From a bacterium (GTDB lineage Bacteria > UBA9089 > CG2-30-40-21), in NCBI GenBank assembly GCA_030018795.1, contig JASEHA010000111.1, forward strand, positions 1-7,217: DNA of 7,217 nucleotides. The letters are read 5' to 3'. The position numbers and the translations under genes are program-made. Of this stretch, positions 1-6,530 are shown one piece after another; position 1 is the stretch's first letter, and every line of letters begins with the position of its first letter. Below the pieces are notes generated by a model that saw only the letters and a program-made list of their open reading frames with translations, made no database searches and was not told the DNA's origin.

Positions 1-214
1 AGAAACACCCCCACTCGCGCGGGGAAGACTCTTATCTACTTCTTTCCCTTTCCCTTCCGAAAGAAACACCCCCACTCGCGCGGGGAAGACGTTACGCATG
101 CAAAGCCAGGGCAATCATGGCATAAGAAACACCCCCACTCGCGCGGGGAAGACTACAAAATAATATGGCTATGAAAGAAACCAGAAGAAACACCCCCACT
201 CGCGCGGGGAAGAC
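1..214 (-). CRISPR. Type I-E-like CRISPR array, four repeats and three spacers
   Basis: Four identical 29-nt repeats lie at 1-29, 62-90, 125-153 and 186-214, separated by spacers at 30-61 (32 nt), 91-124 (34 nt) and 154-185 (32 nt). On the minus strand each repeat begins GTCTTCCCCGCGCGAG and ends GGGGGTGTTTCT, which is the layout of type I-E repeats. A stem CCCCGC/GTGGGG closes a GCGA tetraloop, and the last eight bases would form the crRNA 5' handle. An A precedes copies 2-4 on the plus strand, so the repeat may be 30 nt or this base may come from the PAM. Orientation by repeat sequence implies transcription leftward, with the leader expected right of 214, but coding DNA lies there instead. 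No cas gene is in the window. Copy 1 starts at the window edge, so the array may continue. The array call is certain; the subtype rests on the repeat alone. Confidence 0.96.
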
Positions 215-320
215 TTTCATGCAAAAAATTGAAATCTGCCTTCACTGGCTCAATCGTTGCTTCTTCCCCTGCATCAACGCTGGCAACAAAACCATTTACG
301 GGCATATTGTCTAATGCCAT
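153..320 (-). CDS. 5' fragment of a phage tail gene, running into the CRISPR array
   Basis: A minus-strand reading frame starts at ATG 320-318, 4 nt after the stop of the preceding baseplate gene. It has a strong Shine-Dalgarno AAGGAGG at 336-330 embedded in that gene's last codons. The first 35 codons (320-216, beginning MALDNMPVNGFVASVDAGEE) look like genuine phage protein. At 214 the frame enters a CRISPR repeat, and it stays open by chance through one repeat and part of a spacer until TAG at 155-153, giving 55 codons. Only about 216-320 should be treated as gene; the remainder is array sequence. Its position after the hub gene suggests a further baseplate or receptor-binding component, but I do not recognise the family. 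The gene is either truly interrupted, or cut off by an assembly join at the array. Confidence 0.7.
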   Translation of the reverse strand: MALDNMPVNGFVASVDAGEEATIEPVKADFNFLHESLPRASGGVSSGFFHSHIIL

Positions 321-324
321 AGTC

Positions 325-1998
325 TTATACCTCCTTGTATTTTATTCTCATTGTAAATTCAGCTAAATCTATTGATAATCCAACAACTTTCATAACTTTT
401 TTGCGTACCAAGTAATTTTCAAAACTGCCCCAGATAAAACCTCTATTCCATGTTTCATTCACATCCCACGTTAGCTGATTTCTCCCTTGAGACTGCAACT
501 CTTGCTGCGTAACCTCATGTATATCTCCAACCTCAACCTGCGGAGAAAAAACTATCTCACAATCTACTTCCATTTTTGGCTCGGAATACATATCAAAATA
601 CTGCGTCAACACACCCATTATGGCAGAGTCATTCATCTGAGACAAAAATTTGTTGACAATTTCTTTCTTGATATGCCCAAACCTATCATATGTATTTGGT
701 CGTACTGCTACAGGCTCTTTTGATAAAGTGTTTCCTATTGAATTTATTGTCGTCCAATGATTGGTTACGCCCTCAACACCAATATCTATATTGCTTACAC
801 TTATCAGGTTTTTATCCCCATTTTTCTTATTTCTTGCCTCGAAGTTTACTATCCCGCCCGATTGCCGTGCCCTAAAAAATCCTAACCCTTTCTGGTCTAT
901 TCCACACTCAAAATTCATTACTTCAGCCAGCCAACTAATTCCCTGTTGTGCAGTAAGCTCATTAAAATCTGCATTAGGAATCACCGTTATGGCTGCATCA
1001 ACCACAAACTCAAATCGTGTCAATCCCGCAAATGCGAAAATCTGCCGAACCAAGAAATCAACCCGCTTGTTCGCATACCATATCCCTGTATCAGTGTCTT
1101 TGAGACTGCTGATGTCTACTCTCTCCAACTTCTCCCAGTAACTATATGCTGTCAGCGTGCTGGCAATGGTGTCTGAATGCCTCATAGCGTCCTGTAACTG
1201 CCCTTTGAAAATCGGTACAAGCTCTGCCGTCCCATCGTCCAAGACAAAACCGGCGTCAACTGAAACCCTTGCCCCAAAATATCTTTGATACGCAAACAAC
1301 CCCTTACTGTTGGTAGGAGACCAGACATTGTCCGAGTTATCTACCTCAATCCTCACATTCCCTGATTTCCATACATTTTGACCAGTAGTGTCTAATTCCC
1401 AATTTATATTCCCAACTGATAGGACATAGTTCCCTGCCACTGCTGGGTTGTTGCCAGAAATAATCACAGGTCGTTTAATCACATGTATTTCTGCAAATTG
1501 AACAGCCCAATATAATTCAGGGGATTGTCTGAATTTTGTGGTCAATACCCGCACATATCGGCAAATCTGTTTCGGAAAATCAAATATTTCACCATCCTGA
1601 TTAGATGGCAAAGAATATGCCATATTAGATACTACTGTTGTCCATATTTCATTATTTTTCGAAACCTGTATCTCAAAATCTATAGGAAAACAATAAACTA
1701 TGCCAACCTTAATACGAGGATATAAAATAACCCTATCAATCTCTGTCTGCCAGAGTAAGTCAATTATTATTGTCTCAGGAGCTATCGGTCTCTCACTACC
1801 CACATCCTGACTACTCCAACCATAATTATCCTCTATCACTGCGTCAACTGCTTTCGACCCCTCCCAGCCAATCAGAAAACTTGAGACCGTTACTGGCTTT
1901 CCAAACGCCAGATTATTACCAAACAAACTGACTCTATATACGGGTGATAACATATCTGCCTTGCTCGCCCTGGTAAACGCTTCTGATACTGTCTGCAT
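325..1998 (-). CDS. Phage baseplate/tail hub protein with F5/8 type C domain
   Basis: This 557-residue protein probably sits at the tail tip. Residues about 27-176 form an F5/8 type C (discoidin, CBM32-like) domain: NLAFGKPVTVSS, then AVDAV...YGWSS, the core strand IIIDLLWQTEIDRVILYPR, and the closing YVRVLTT and FAEIHV strands. Such domains usually bind carbohydrate, so a role in contacting the host surface is inferred. Residues about 190-300 (VRIEVDNSDNVWSP, FGARVSVDAGF, PIFKGQLQDA) and the long C-terminal part resemble the hub or tail-spike-base proteins that follow distal tail proteins in siphoviruses; this part is assigned mainly by context. The start at 1998 follows the previous stop by 1 nt and has GAGAGG upstream. 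The stop at 325 is followed after 4 nt by the next gene. The domain call is firm; the exact tail position is inferred. Confidence 0.8.
   Translation of the reverse strand: MQTVSEAFTRASKADMLSPVYRVSLFGNNLAFGKPVTVSSFLIGWEGSKAVDAVIEDNYGWSSQDVGSERPIAPETIIIDLLWQTEIDRVILYPRIKVGIVYCFPIDFEIQVSKNNEIWTTVVSNMAYSLPSNQDGEIFDFPKQICRYVRVLTTKFRQSPELYWAVQFAEIHVIKRPVIISGNNPAVAGNYVLSVGNINWELDTTGQNVWKSGNVRIEVDNSDNVWSPTNSKGLFAYQRYFGARVSVDAGFVLDDGTAELVPIFKGQLQDAMRHSDTIASTLTAYSYWEKLERVDISSLKDTDTGIWYANKRVDFLVRQIFAFAGLTRFEFVVDAAITVIPNADFNELTAQQGISWLAEVMNFECGIDQKGLGFFRARQSGGIVNFEARNKKNGDKNLISVSNIDIGVEGVTNHWTTINSIGNTLSKEPVAVRPNTYDRFGHIKKEIVNKFLSQMNDSAIMGVLTQYFDMYSEPKMEVDCEIVFSPQVEVGDIHEVTQQELQSQGRNQLTWDVNETWNRGFIWGSFENYLVRKKVMKVVGLSIDLAEFTMRIKYKEV
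330..336 (-). promoter_or_regulatory. Shine-Dalgarno AAGGAGG of the interrupted tail gene
   Basis: AAGGAGG sits 9 nt upstream of ATG 320 on the minus strand and is formed by the AAG GAG GTA codons at the end of the preceding gene. It shows that the 320 start is a real, coupled gene start, which the CRISPR junction then disrupts. The gene before it has a related context, GAGAGGTATAAG before its ATG at 1998. Confidence 0.75.
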
Positions 1999-1999
1999 C

Positions 2000-2740
2000 T
2001 TATACCTCTCTCAACTCCACCTTCAAATCGTATAGCCGATTACCGCCACTGTCCCACGCCTGCTGTATCTCCTGCTGGTATGAGTTCGTCCAATTCATCA
2101 GATATACACTAAGAGGATGAGTATCAGGGAATAGATACAATAAGAACGGCTGCATATATCTTGCTTTTTTTATCACTTCCAGCTGCGAGCACATTGCTCC
2201 TGTGATTTTCTCGAAACTTAGGGTTATCCCTGCTTTATCGCTACCCTCAATCTTCCAAAACTTCTGAGTTCCATCTGATAGCTCAATTTCTTTTGCCTTC
2301 TCACTGCACCGATAATCAATGCCAGCGGGATTGTTCTCCAATGTATAGTAATGCTCAGACATGATTATTTCCCCGACATATTTTTCCTGATTATCTACTT
2401 GTGTTGTTTTCAGTTTCAAAACCACTTCTGTCGCCGTAAATGGGGTAAAAATGCCATAAAAATAATTTTGGCTGATATTATCTTGATTCAGTATTTGCGT
2501 TGCCCCATGCCATAGCTCCAGTGCCCTGACATTGTGATTTAGTAGTATCAGACGGCTCATAGTCCGATTACCACCAAAACTAATCGTGATTGTCTCCGTG
2601 ATGGTGTCATTGCTCCCCATGCTCTGCCATTTTGTTTTGATGTTACGGTCATACACTACGGGTGTTGCCGTGCCGCTGCTCGATGTTATCGCACAGTTGT
2701 AGTCAATCCTATTCTTGCTCATCAATATGCCGTTTGACAT
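2000..2740 (-). CDS. Distal-tail-like phage protein with N-terminal discoidin-like fold
   Basis: This 246-residue protein lies directly after the tape measure gene, the usual place of the distal tail protein (Dit) that joins tube to baseplate. Residues about 5-130 look like a degenerate F5/8 type C or galactose-binding beta sandwich: PVVYDRNIKTKWQSMG, TITISFGGNRTMSRLILLNHN, LELWHG and a closing strand YVGEIIMSE. Residues about 135-246 are a separate mixed region (WKIEGSDKAGITLSFEKI, QPFLLYLFPDTHPLSVYLM, LYDLKVELREV). Start and tape-measure stop overlap as TAATG, with GGGTGAGG just upstream, so translation is probably coupled. A second in-frame ATG at codon 7 is possible but has no better ribosome site. 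The domain reading is by eye; the Dit role is inferred from position. Confidence 0.7.
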   Translation of the reverse strand: MSNGILMSKNRIDYNCAITSSSGTATPVVYDRNIKTKWQSMGSNDTITETITISFGGNRTMSRLILLNHNVRALELWHGATQILNQDNISQNYFYGIFTPFTATEVVLKLKTTQVDNQEKYVGEIIMSEHYYTLENNPAGIDYRCSEKAKEIELSDGTQKFWKIEGSDKAGITLSFEKITGAMCSQLEVIKKARYMQPFLLYLFPDTHPLSVYLMNWTNSYQQEIQQAWDSGGNRLYDLKVELREV

Positions 2741-4788
2741 TACGCCTCACCCCCAACAATCCCTGTCGTTCTATTGATTTGTTTCACCATATTTATTGCT
2801 GCGGGATTGCCCCGCCTGATTGCTTCTGTCACTTGTGCCAAATCCAGATGAGATGAAATATTGAATGTGTAGTAATTCGTCCCGCCAACACTTGTCCCTA
2901 ATGGGACAATTGCCTCATCTCGTCCCGCCTCTGCAACCCTGACGATCGTCCCGCCAGGGGAAGCCTTGACTATTCCCCCCTGTGCCATACTGGGTATTAA
3001 TGCCTCTAATGCTGCAATGCCCGCAGCAGATGCAGCCATAATAGGCAGTACTGCCAATAAAGATGCTCCAAAAGTTAAGGATGCTGTTGTTGTTGATTTT
3101 GTTACTTCCGCTATTTTTGTTGCTGTTACCTCCAATATCTTTGCTTTAATATACTGTTTGACCATCCCTGCCAATCCTTTCCCAAACTCTTTAAAAAACA
3201 CACCATGTTCTTTTCTTGCGGCACGAACAGCATTTTCTGTTACAGAAACAAATGAGGAATTAAAATCAACTAACCGTTTCAGCAAGTCTTCTGACCCTTT
3301 TCTCTTTTCCTCATGGGCATCTTCTTCAATCCTTGCCTCTATTTCTTTTTTTTCTGCCATGAGTTTATACCATTCGGCCGTGTTTGCTTTAACATTTGCC
3401 AAATCTATGTTGAGATATTTGAGTCTTAATACCGAGGCATCCTTTATCCCCGCCATTTCAAATTGCCGCTGTGCGTCTAATAGCCGTCGCTCCTCTGCAA
3501 GGGCATCTACTATCGGCTGAACAGCAGCTTTAGTCCCTGCTCTACCTTCAGTCCCTGCTCTACCTTCAGCACCTGCTCTACCTTCAGCACCTGCACCTGC
3601 TCTGGGCTTTCCTGCTAGTGCTATCCCTTTCGGCAAGTTTTTAACACTCTTCCCGTACTCATTGACACTTTTTTCAAGAGTGTCCCATGTATGAGCTACA
3701 CCCACTCCTACTTGCCATTGTTCTTCTGCCTCTTTCCTTGCTTGTAATGATTTCTTTCTGAGGTTATTCACTATCTCCTTGTCACGATATATTTGTTCAG
3801 TGAATACTTTTCCAATATTTATCTTGCTCACCACTTTACTTGCCGCTTCTGACAAGTCAGCGAGCTTATCCATCACAGAAGAATAAAACTTTTTAAATAC
3901 CACATCGCATAAAACCCATGCCATCCTCATACTAAGTATTGCCCGTGCCGCCAACCACAGTCCTTGCACTAGTAAATTAATTGAGAATGTTGCAGCATTA
4001 GAAACAATAGATGTTTTAGATAATGACTCGGAAACCCCCCACAATAATTTTTCTACTGCCCCTAAATTCGCTATAAAAGATTTATCTTTCGTCAACCCTG
4101 TGCCTAATGTTTCAAATATTTCTCCATAAGCACCCTTTACCCCTTGCAATGCTCCTGAGAATGTTCCACGCATTAGCTCCGCCTGCCCGCCAAACTTTGA
4201 CGTCAGGCTGCTTGTAAGAGACTCCAGCTGTTTGCTTTTTGTCCCTGTCATGTCAACCTCAATGCCGTATTTCTTCAGCATATTTGTTGTTCCACCAAGT
4301 GTTTTCCCAACCATCTTTGCTGCAGAGTCCAAATCAATCCCCAACCCTGTCGCTAAATCCATGATTGAGGGGATCAGTCTTTTCATCTCCTCATCATTTA
4401 GCCTGGCAAATTGCTGAACCATCCCCATTGATGAGATTATAACATCATCTTCATAATTTGTAACCTTTTGCAGCTGTCCCGCATAGTCAGCCCATGATTG
4501 ATGTAGCTTTTTTGTGTATGTCCCTGTGGCAATCATTGCACCTTGCAGCTTTGTTTCTGCGTCCTCTTGTTCCATTGCTGCCTTTGTCGCCTTCATCATC
4601 ACGGCAGCCAATCCAGCTATACCACCAGCCAGCCCCGCTGCCACTGCTGCAAGAGCTACTTTGTGAGCACTGGCAAAACCTTGAACTTTATTTTTTGCAT
4701 GGCTAACTGCTCCGCCGACCTCGCTAAACGCTTTCTTCGCTCCAGCCGCATCTCCACTGATTATTATTTTTGTTTCTGCGTTTGCCAT
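2740..4788 (-). CDS. Phage tail tape measure protein
   Basis: This 682-residue protein is the largest product in the window and follows the G/GT chaperone pair, the standard siphovirus order. It should scaffold tube polymerisation, set tail length and leave with the DNA at ejection. Hydrophobic segments lie at about 43-64, 268-292 and 568-600. Residues 118-180 contain the tape-measure-like stretch GLGIDLDSAAKMVG followed by LKKYGIEVD. A helical, charged region (about 335-360 and 425-500) suggests coiled coil, and residues 397-419 are a low-complexity EGRAG(A/T) hexapeptide linker. The C-terminus has the typical AQGGIV...PGGTIVRVAEAG...AIVPLG motif (about 602-631). At roughly 0.15 nm per residue the tail would be about 100 nm long, a rule-of-thumb estimate. 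The start at 4788 has AGAGG upstream and lies 4 nt after the T-like stop. The stop overlaps the next ATG. Confidence 0.92.
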   Translation of the reverse strand: MANAETKIIISGDAAGAKKAFSEVGGAVSHAKNKVQGFASAHKVALAAVAAGLAGGIAGLAAVMMKATKAAMEQEDAETKLQGAMIATGTYTKKLHQSWADYAGQLQKVTNYEDDVIISSMGMVQQFARLNDEEMKRLIPSIMDLATGLGIDLDSAAKMVGKTLGGTTNMLKKYGIEVDMTGTKSKQLESLTSSLTSKFGGQAELMRGTFSGALQGVKGAYGEIFETLGTGLTKDKSFIANLGAVEKLLWGVSESLSKTSIVSNAATFSINLLVQGLWLAARAILSMRMAWVLCDVVFKKFYSSVMDKLADLSEAASKVVSKINIGKVFTEQIYRDKEIVNNLRKKSLQARKEAEEQWQVGVGVAHTWDTLEKSVNEYGKSVKNLPKGIALAGKPRAGAGAEGRAGAEGRAGTEGRAGTKAAVQPIVDALAEERRLLDAQRQFEMAGIKDASVLRLKYLNIDLANVKANTAEWYKLMAEKKEIEARIEEDAHEEKRKGSEDLLKRLVDFNSSFVSVTENAVRAARKEHGVFFKEFGKGLAGMVKQYIKAKILEVTATKIAEVTKSTTTASLTFGASLLAVLPIMAASAAGIAALEALIPSMAQGGIVKASPGGTIVRVAEAGRDEAIVPLGTSVGGTNYYTFNISSHLDLAQVTEAIRRGNPAAINMVKQINRTTGIVGGEA
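3533..3604 (-). repeat. 18-nt tandem repeat in the tape measure gene
   Basis: Three full 18-nt units at 3533-3550, 3551-3568 and 3569-3586 and a partial fourth at 3587-3604 encode repeated EGRAGA/EGRAGT (residues 397-419). The first two units are identical and the third differs at two bases. The repeat keeps frame, and the peptide is Gly/Ala/Arg/Glu rich, consistent with a flexible linker between two helical parts. Copy number could vary between related phages by slippage. Confidence 0.9.
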
Positions 4789-4792
4789 GTCT

Positions 4793-4984
4793 CTACCTCT
4801 TAGTTGCCTTCTTCATTTCTTTTATCTCACGGCTCACAATATTGTTCCTCTCCCGCAAATATCCACAAAAAGAAAGCCACGGCATTGACAGTAACTCGCC
4901 GTGGCTAAATCCATAAAACTTTATCATCTCTGCAAACATCTCAAATATACTGATATCCTCGCCCTCTGCCGTTGAGGGCATCAT
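4793..4984 (-). CDS. Tail assembly chaperone, T-like part reached by -1 frameshift
   Basis: This 63-codon frame overlaps the end of the G-like gene by 4 nt (ATGA) and lies in the -1 frame relative to it. It encodes MMPSTAEGEDISIFEMFAE and a helical, basic C-terminus ending KKATKR. In lambda-like tails the downstream frame (T) is made only as a G-T fusion, which recruits tail tube protein to the tape measure. Here no Shine-Dalgarno precedes the ATG; the upstream bases are the A-rich slippery run. A free product is therefore unlikely, and the expected product is a fusion of about 159 residues: 95 from the G-like frame, one Arg, then these 63. The stop TAG is 4 nt before the tape measure ATG. 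The function rests on position, size and the frameshift signal, since the sequence itself is not highly conserved. Confidence 0.75.
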   Translation of the reverse strand: MMPSTAEGEDISIFEMFAEMIKFYGFSHGELLSMPWLSFCGYLRERNNIVSREIKEMKKATKR

Positions 4985-4993
4985 CCGTTTTTT
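4961..4993 (-). promoter_or_regulatory. -1 programmed frameshift signal (slippery A_AAA_AAC plus hairpin)
   Basis: On the minus strand the G-like gene ends GAA AAA AAC GGA TGA. The heptamer A_AAA_AAC (4993-4987) is in the correct zero-frame phase and only two codons before the stop. After a 7-nt spacer (4986-4980) comes a perfect 6-bp stem GCCCTC/GAGGGC (4979-4974 with 4966-4961) around a 7-nt loop. A -1 slip would continue as CGG ATG ATG CCC into the T-like frame. Heptamer phase, spacer length, stem and overlapping -1 frame match known -1 frameshift cassettes of tail chaperone genes. Confidence 0.85.
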
Positions 4994-5271
4994 TCATCTG
5001 TTTCAACCCCAAACAAATGATTGATTACCGCCAATGTTTGACCCAATGTCATATTACCAATAATCTCTACTGCATTGTCGTATGACCTGAATGCAAACTT
5101 CAACACATCAATGACCGATTCCATTGCCTCTGCAGATGATGAATCTATCTGTATTTCCCTCTGGAATGCCAACATCAATGCCGTTGGAACACCTGCATTC
5201 AACTCATATTCCTGCCCGCCAATTCTTATCTGTTTTTTTGTTGGTATTAAAATATCCAGATCTAAAATCAT
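4981..5271 (-). CDS. Tail assembly chaperone, G-like
   Basis: This 96-residue acidic, helical protein lies between tail tube and tape measure, where lambda gpG-type chaperones are found. These proteins coat the tape measure during tail assembly and are absent from the mature virion. The N-terminus has short beta strands (MILDLDILIPTKKQIRIGG, then QEYELNAG), followed by helices (ALMLAFQREI, SAEAMESVIDVLKFAF, NAVEIIGNMTLGQTLAVINHLF), the usual layout of this group. I chose ATG 5271 over the in-frame ATG at 5286 because GGAGG (5281-5277) lies 5 nt before 5271 and would be inside the longer reading. The longer start also overlaps the tube gene stop. The gene ends at the slippery site described at 4961-4993, so some ribosomes should produce the longer G-T protein. 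Assignment is by context and architecture. Confidence 0.82.
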   Translation of the reverse strand: MILDLDILIPTKKQIRIGGQEYELNAGVPTALMLAFQREIQIDSSSAEAMESVIDVLKFAFRSYDNAVEIIGNMTLGQTLAVINHLFGVETDEKNG

Positions 5272-5282
5272 CTTATCCTCCA

Positions 5283-6530
5283 TCAATTACAATTTGACTG
5301 TGTAGATACCGCAGTTATTACTAATTCATCGTCTACCCCTAAACTCGAAAATGCCGTAAATGGAACATCTATCCATATTTCTCCCATATCTCCAACATCA
5401 GGATCAGTCCCCTCAAAAACAATCTCTGGCAAATCAAATTTTATGCTTTCAAACGGTCCCGATGCCTCTTGGTTTGTCCCATAAATCGTGATTTTTGCAG
5501 ACGTCCCATTGATAAATTTATTATAATATGTAGCATCCGCAAACTGCACATTAAAACTGCCTGATATTTTCCGTTGGTTGTCCATCACATGCCGAGGCAA
5601 AGCTTCCTGACATCCGTCTTTTATTTCTGCCGTGTTATCCCTGATGTTCCTGTCTATCGATAGTGTGCAGCTATGTATCCCCACAATCACATCGTCAATC
5701 CTGAACTGCATGTTCCAGTTCATAAATGGTGTATCTACAAATTCATTCAATACTGTTGGGGTTGTGCCACCATCAATATTTTTTGGTTCACCATTCTGAC
5801 CTATAAAATCAGCAGAAACTTCAGCCACGCCTTCAACCTGTGGGATTTTTATCTCCATTGACTTCATCCCCAGCCCCCAATATGTCCATGGCATGCCACC
5901 CTTACTGTTCTCTACCGTGATTGTTGGCACTTCCTGCGCCAGAGTAAAAACATGTGAATATGTATTTTTATTGCCATATATGGTCAGTGTTCCTCCCGTA
6001 AATCCTGTAGTAGTTATCTTTATATTCAAAAAATATTTTGTAGTTATCTGTGCCTCATTTGTTGTGAATGTTATTGTCTCGCTGATAGACAATCCCATGC
6101 CATCTGTCCCTGTAACCGTAATCGTCCCCCACCCGGTTGCTCCATTAACAACCATTTTTATCTTGCTTGCCACTGTTGGCTGCGTGGATACTGACATTGT
6201 TGGGGTGATATTAGTGGCAGCGAGCAATAACACGTCTGTTGGTGCAGTTGTGGTTGGTAGCCCGCCCATTAACAATCTATACCAGTATAATGTCTGCTTT
6301 GTATACAACTCTGCATTCAACCCGCCGGAGACTTTGATTAGCCCCAATAATTTTTTCATCGATGATCCCGACCCTCTAACAATTTCCCTCTCAATCATAT
6401 TTCTCTCTATCTTTAGCCCAATAGGCAGCTTAACATCAAATCGGCACGGATTTAATGTTATTGGTTTCTGCCCTGGCACAGGCTCAAACCCAAATCCCAC
6501 TTGGCTTTTATATCCGCTATAATACCCCAT
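5283..6530 (-). CDS. Major tail tube protein with inserted Thr-rich domain
   Basis: This 415-residue protein precedes the chaperones and tape measure, as tail tube proteins do, and would polymerise into the tail channel. The N-terminal part (MGYYSGYKSQVGFGFEPVPG; ERNMIEREIVRGSG; VSGGLNAELYTKQTLYWYRLLMGG, to about residue 90) and the C-terminal part (about 215-415, ending FEGTDPDVGDMGEIWIDVPF and ALGV-like turns) resemble long tail tube proteins. Between them, residues about 105-205 form a Thr/Val/Ile-rich beta segment (VVNGATGWGTITVTGTDG, ETITFTTNEAQITTKYF, GGTLTIYGN) that looks like an Ig-like or decoration domain on the tube surface. The start overlaps the previous stop by one base (TAATG), with a weak GGTGAG upstream. 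No sheath-like gene adjoins, favouring a non-contractile tail. The tube call rests on order and overall pattern. Confidence 0.8.
   Translation of the reverse strand: MGYYSGYKSQVGFGFEPVPGQKPITLNPCRFDVKLPIGLKIERNMIEREIVRGSGSSMKKLLGLIKVSGGLNAELYTKQTLYWYRLLMGGLPTTTAPTDVLLLAATNITPTMSVSTQPTVASKIKMVVNGATGWGTITVTGTDGMGLSISETITFTTNEAQITTKYFLNIKITTTGFTGGTLTIYGNKNTYSHVFTLAQEVPTITVENSKGGMPWTYWGLGMKSMEIKIPQVEGVAEVSADFIGQNGEPKNIDGGTTPTVLNEFVDTPFMNWNMQFRIDDVIVGIHSCTLSIDRNIRDNTAEIKDGCQEALPRHVMDNQRKISGSFNVQFADATYYNKFINGTSAKITIYGTNQEASGPFESIKFDLPEIVFEGTDPDVGDMGEIWIDVPFTAFSSLGVDDELVITAVSTQSNCN

Noticed and set aside
153..215. CRISPR repeat read as protein-coding (the 55-codon frame passing through 186-214)
   Set aside because: The open frame across the repeat is fortuitous. 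The repeat is identical in four copies and non-coding in type, so residues after about 35 are not real tail protein.
387..394. Possible match of the spacer at 154-185 to the baseplate gene
   Set aside because: Only an 8-base identity could be found and the flanks do not align. Such matches are expected by chance. I found no convincing target in this window for the spacers at 30-61 and 154-185.
2966..3520. Plus-strand open frame of 184 codons opposite the tape measure gene
   Set aside because: It is antisense to a well-supported gene with tape-measure motifs, has no convincing ribosome site, and its protein resembles no family I know.
4961..4979. Hairpin GCCCTC/GAGGGC as a transcription terminator
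   Set aside because: No U-run follows it in the transcribed direction, it lies within coding sequence before the tape measure gene, and its spacing from the slippery heptamer fits a frameshift stimulator better.
5893..6522. Plus-strand open frame of 209 codons opposite the tail tube gene
   Set aside because: Its hydrophobic, Val-rich translation is the antisense of the tube coding strand, in the opposite direction to every real gene here.
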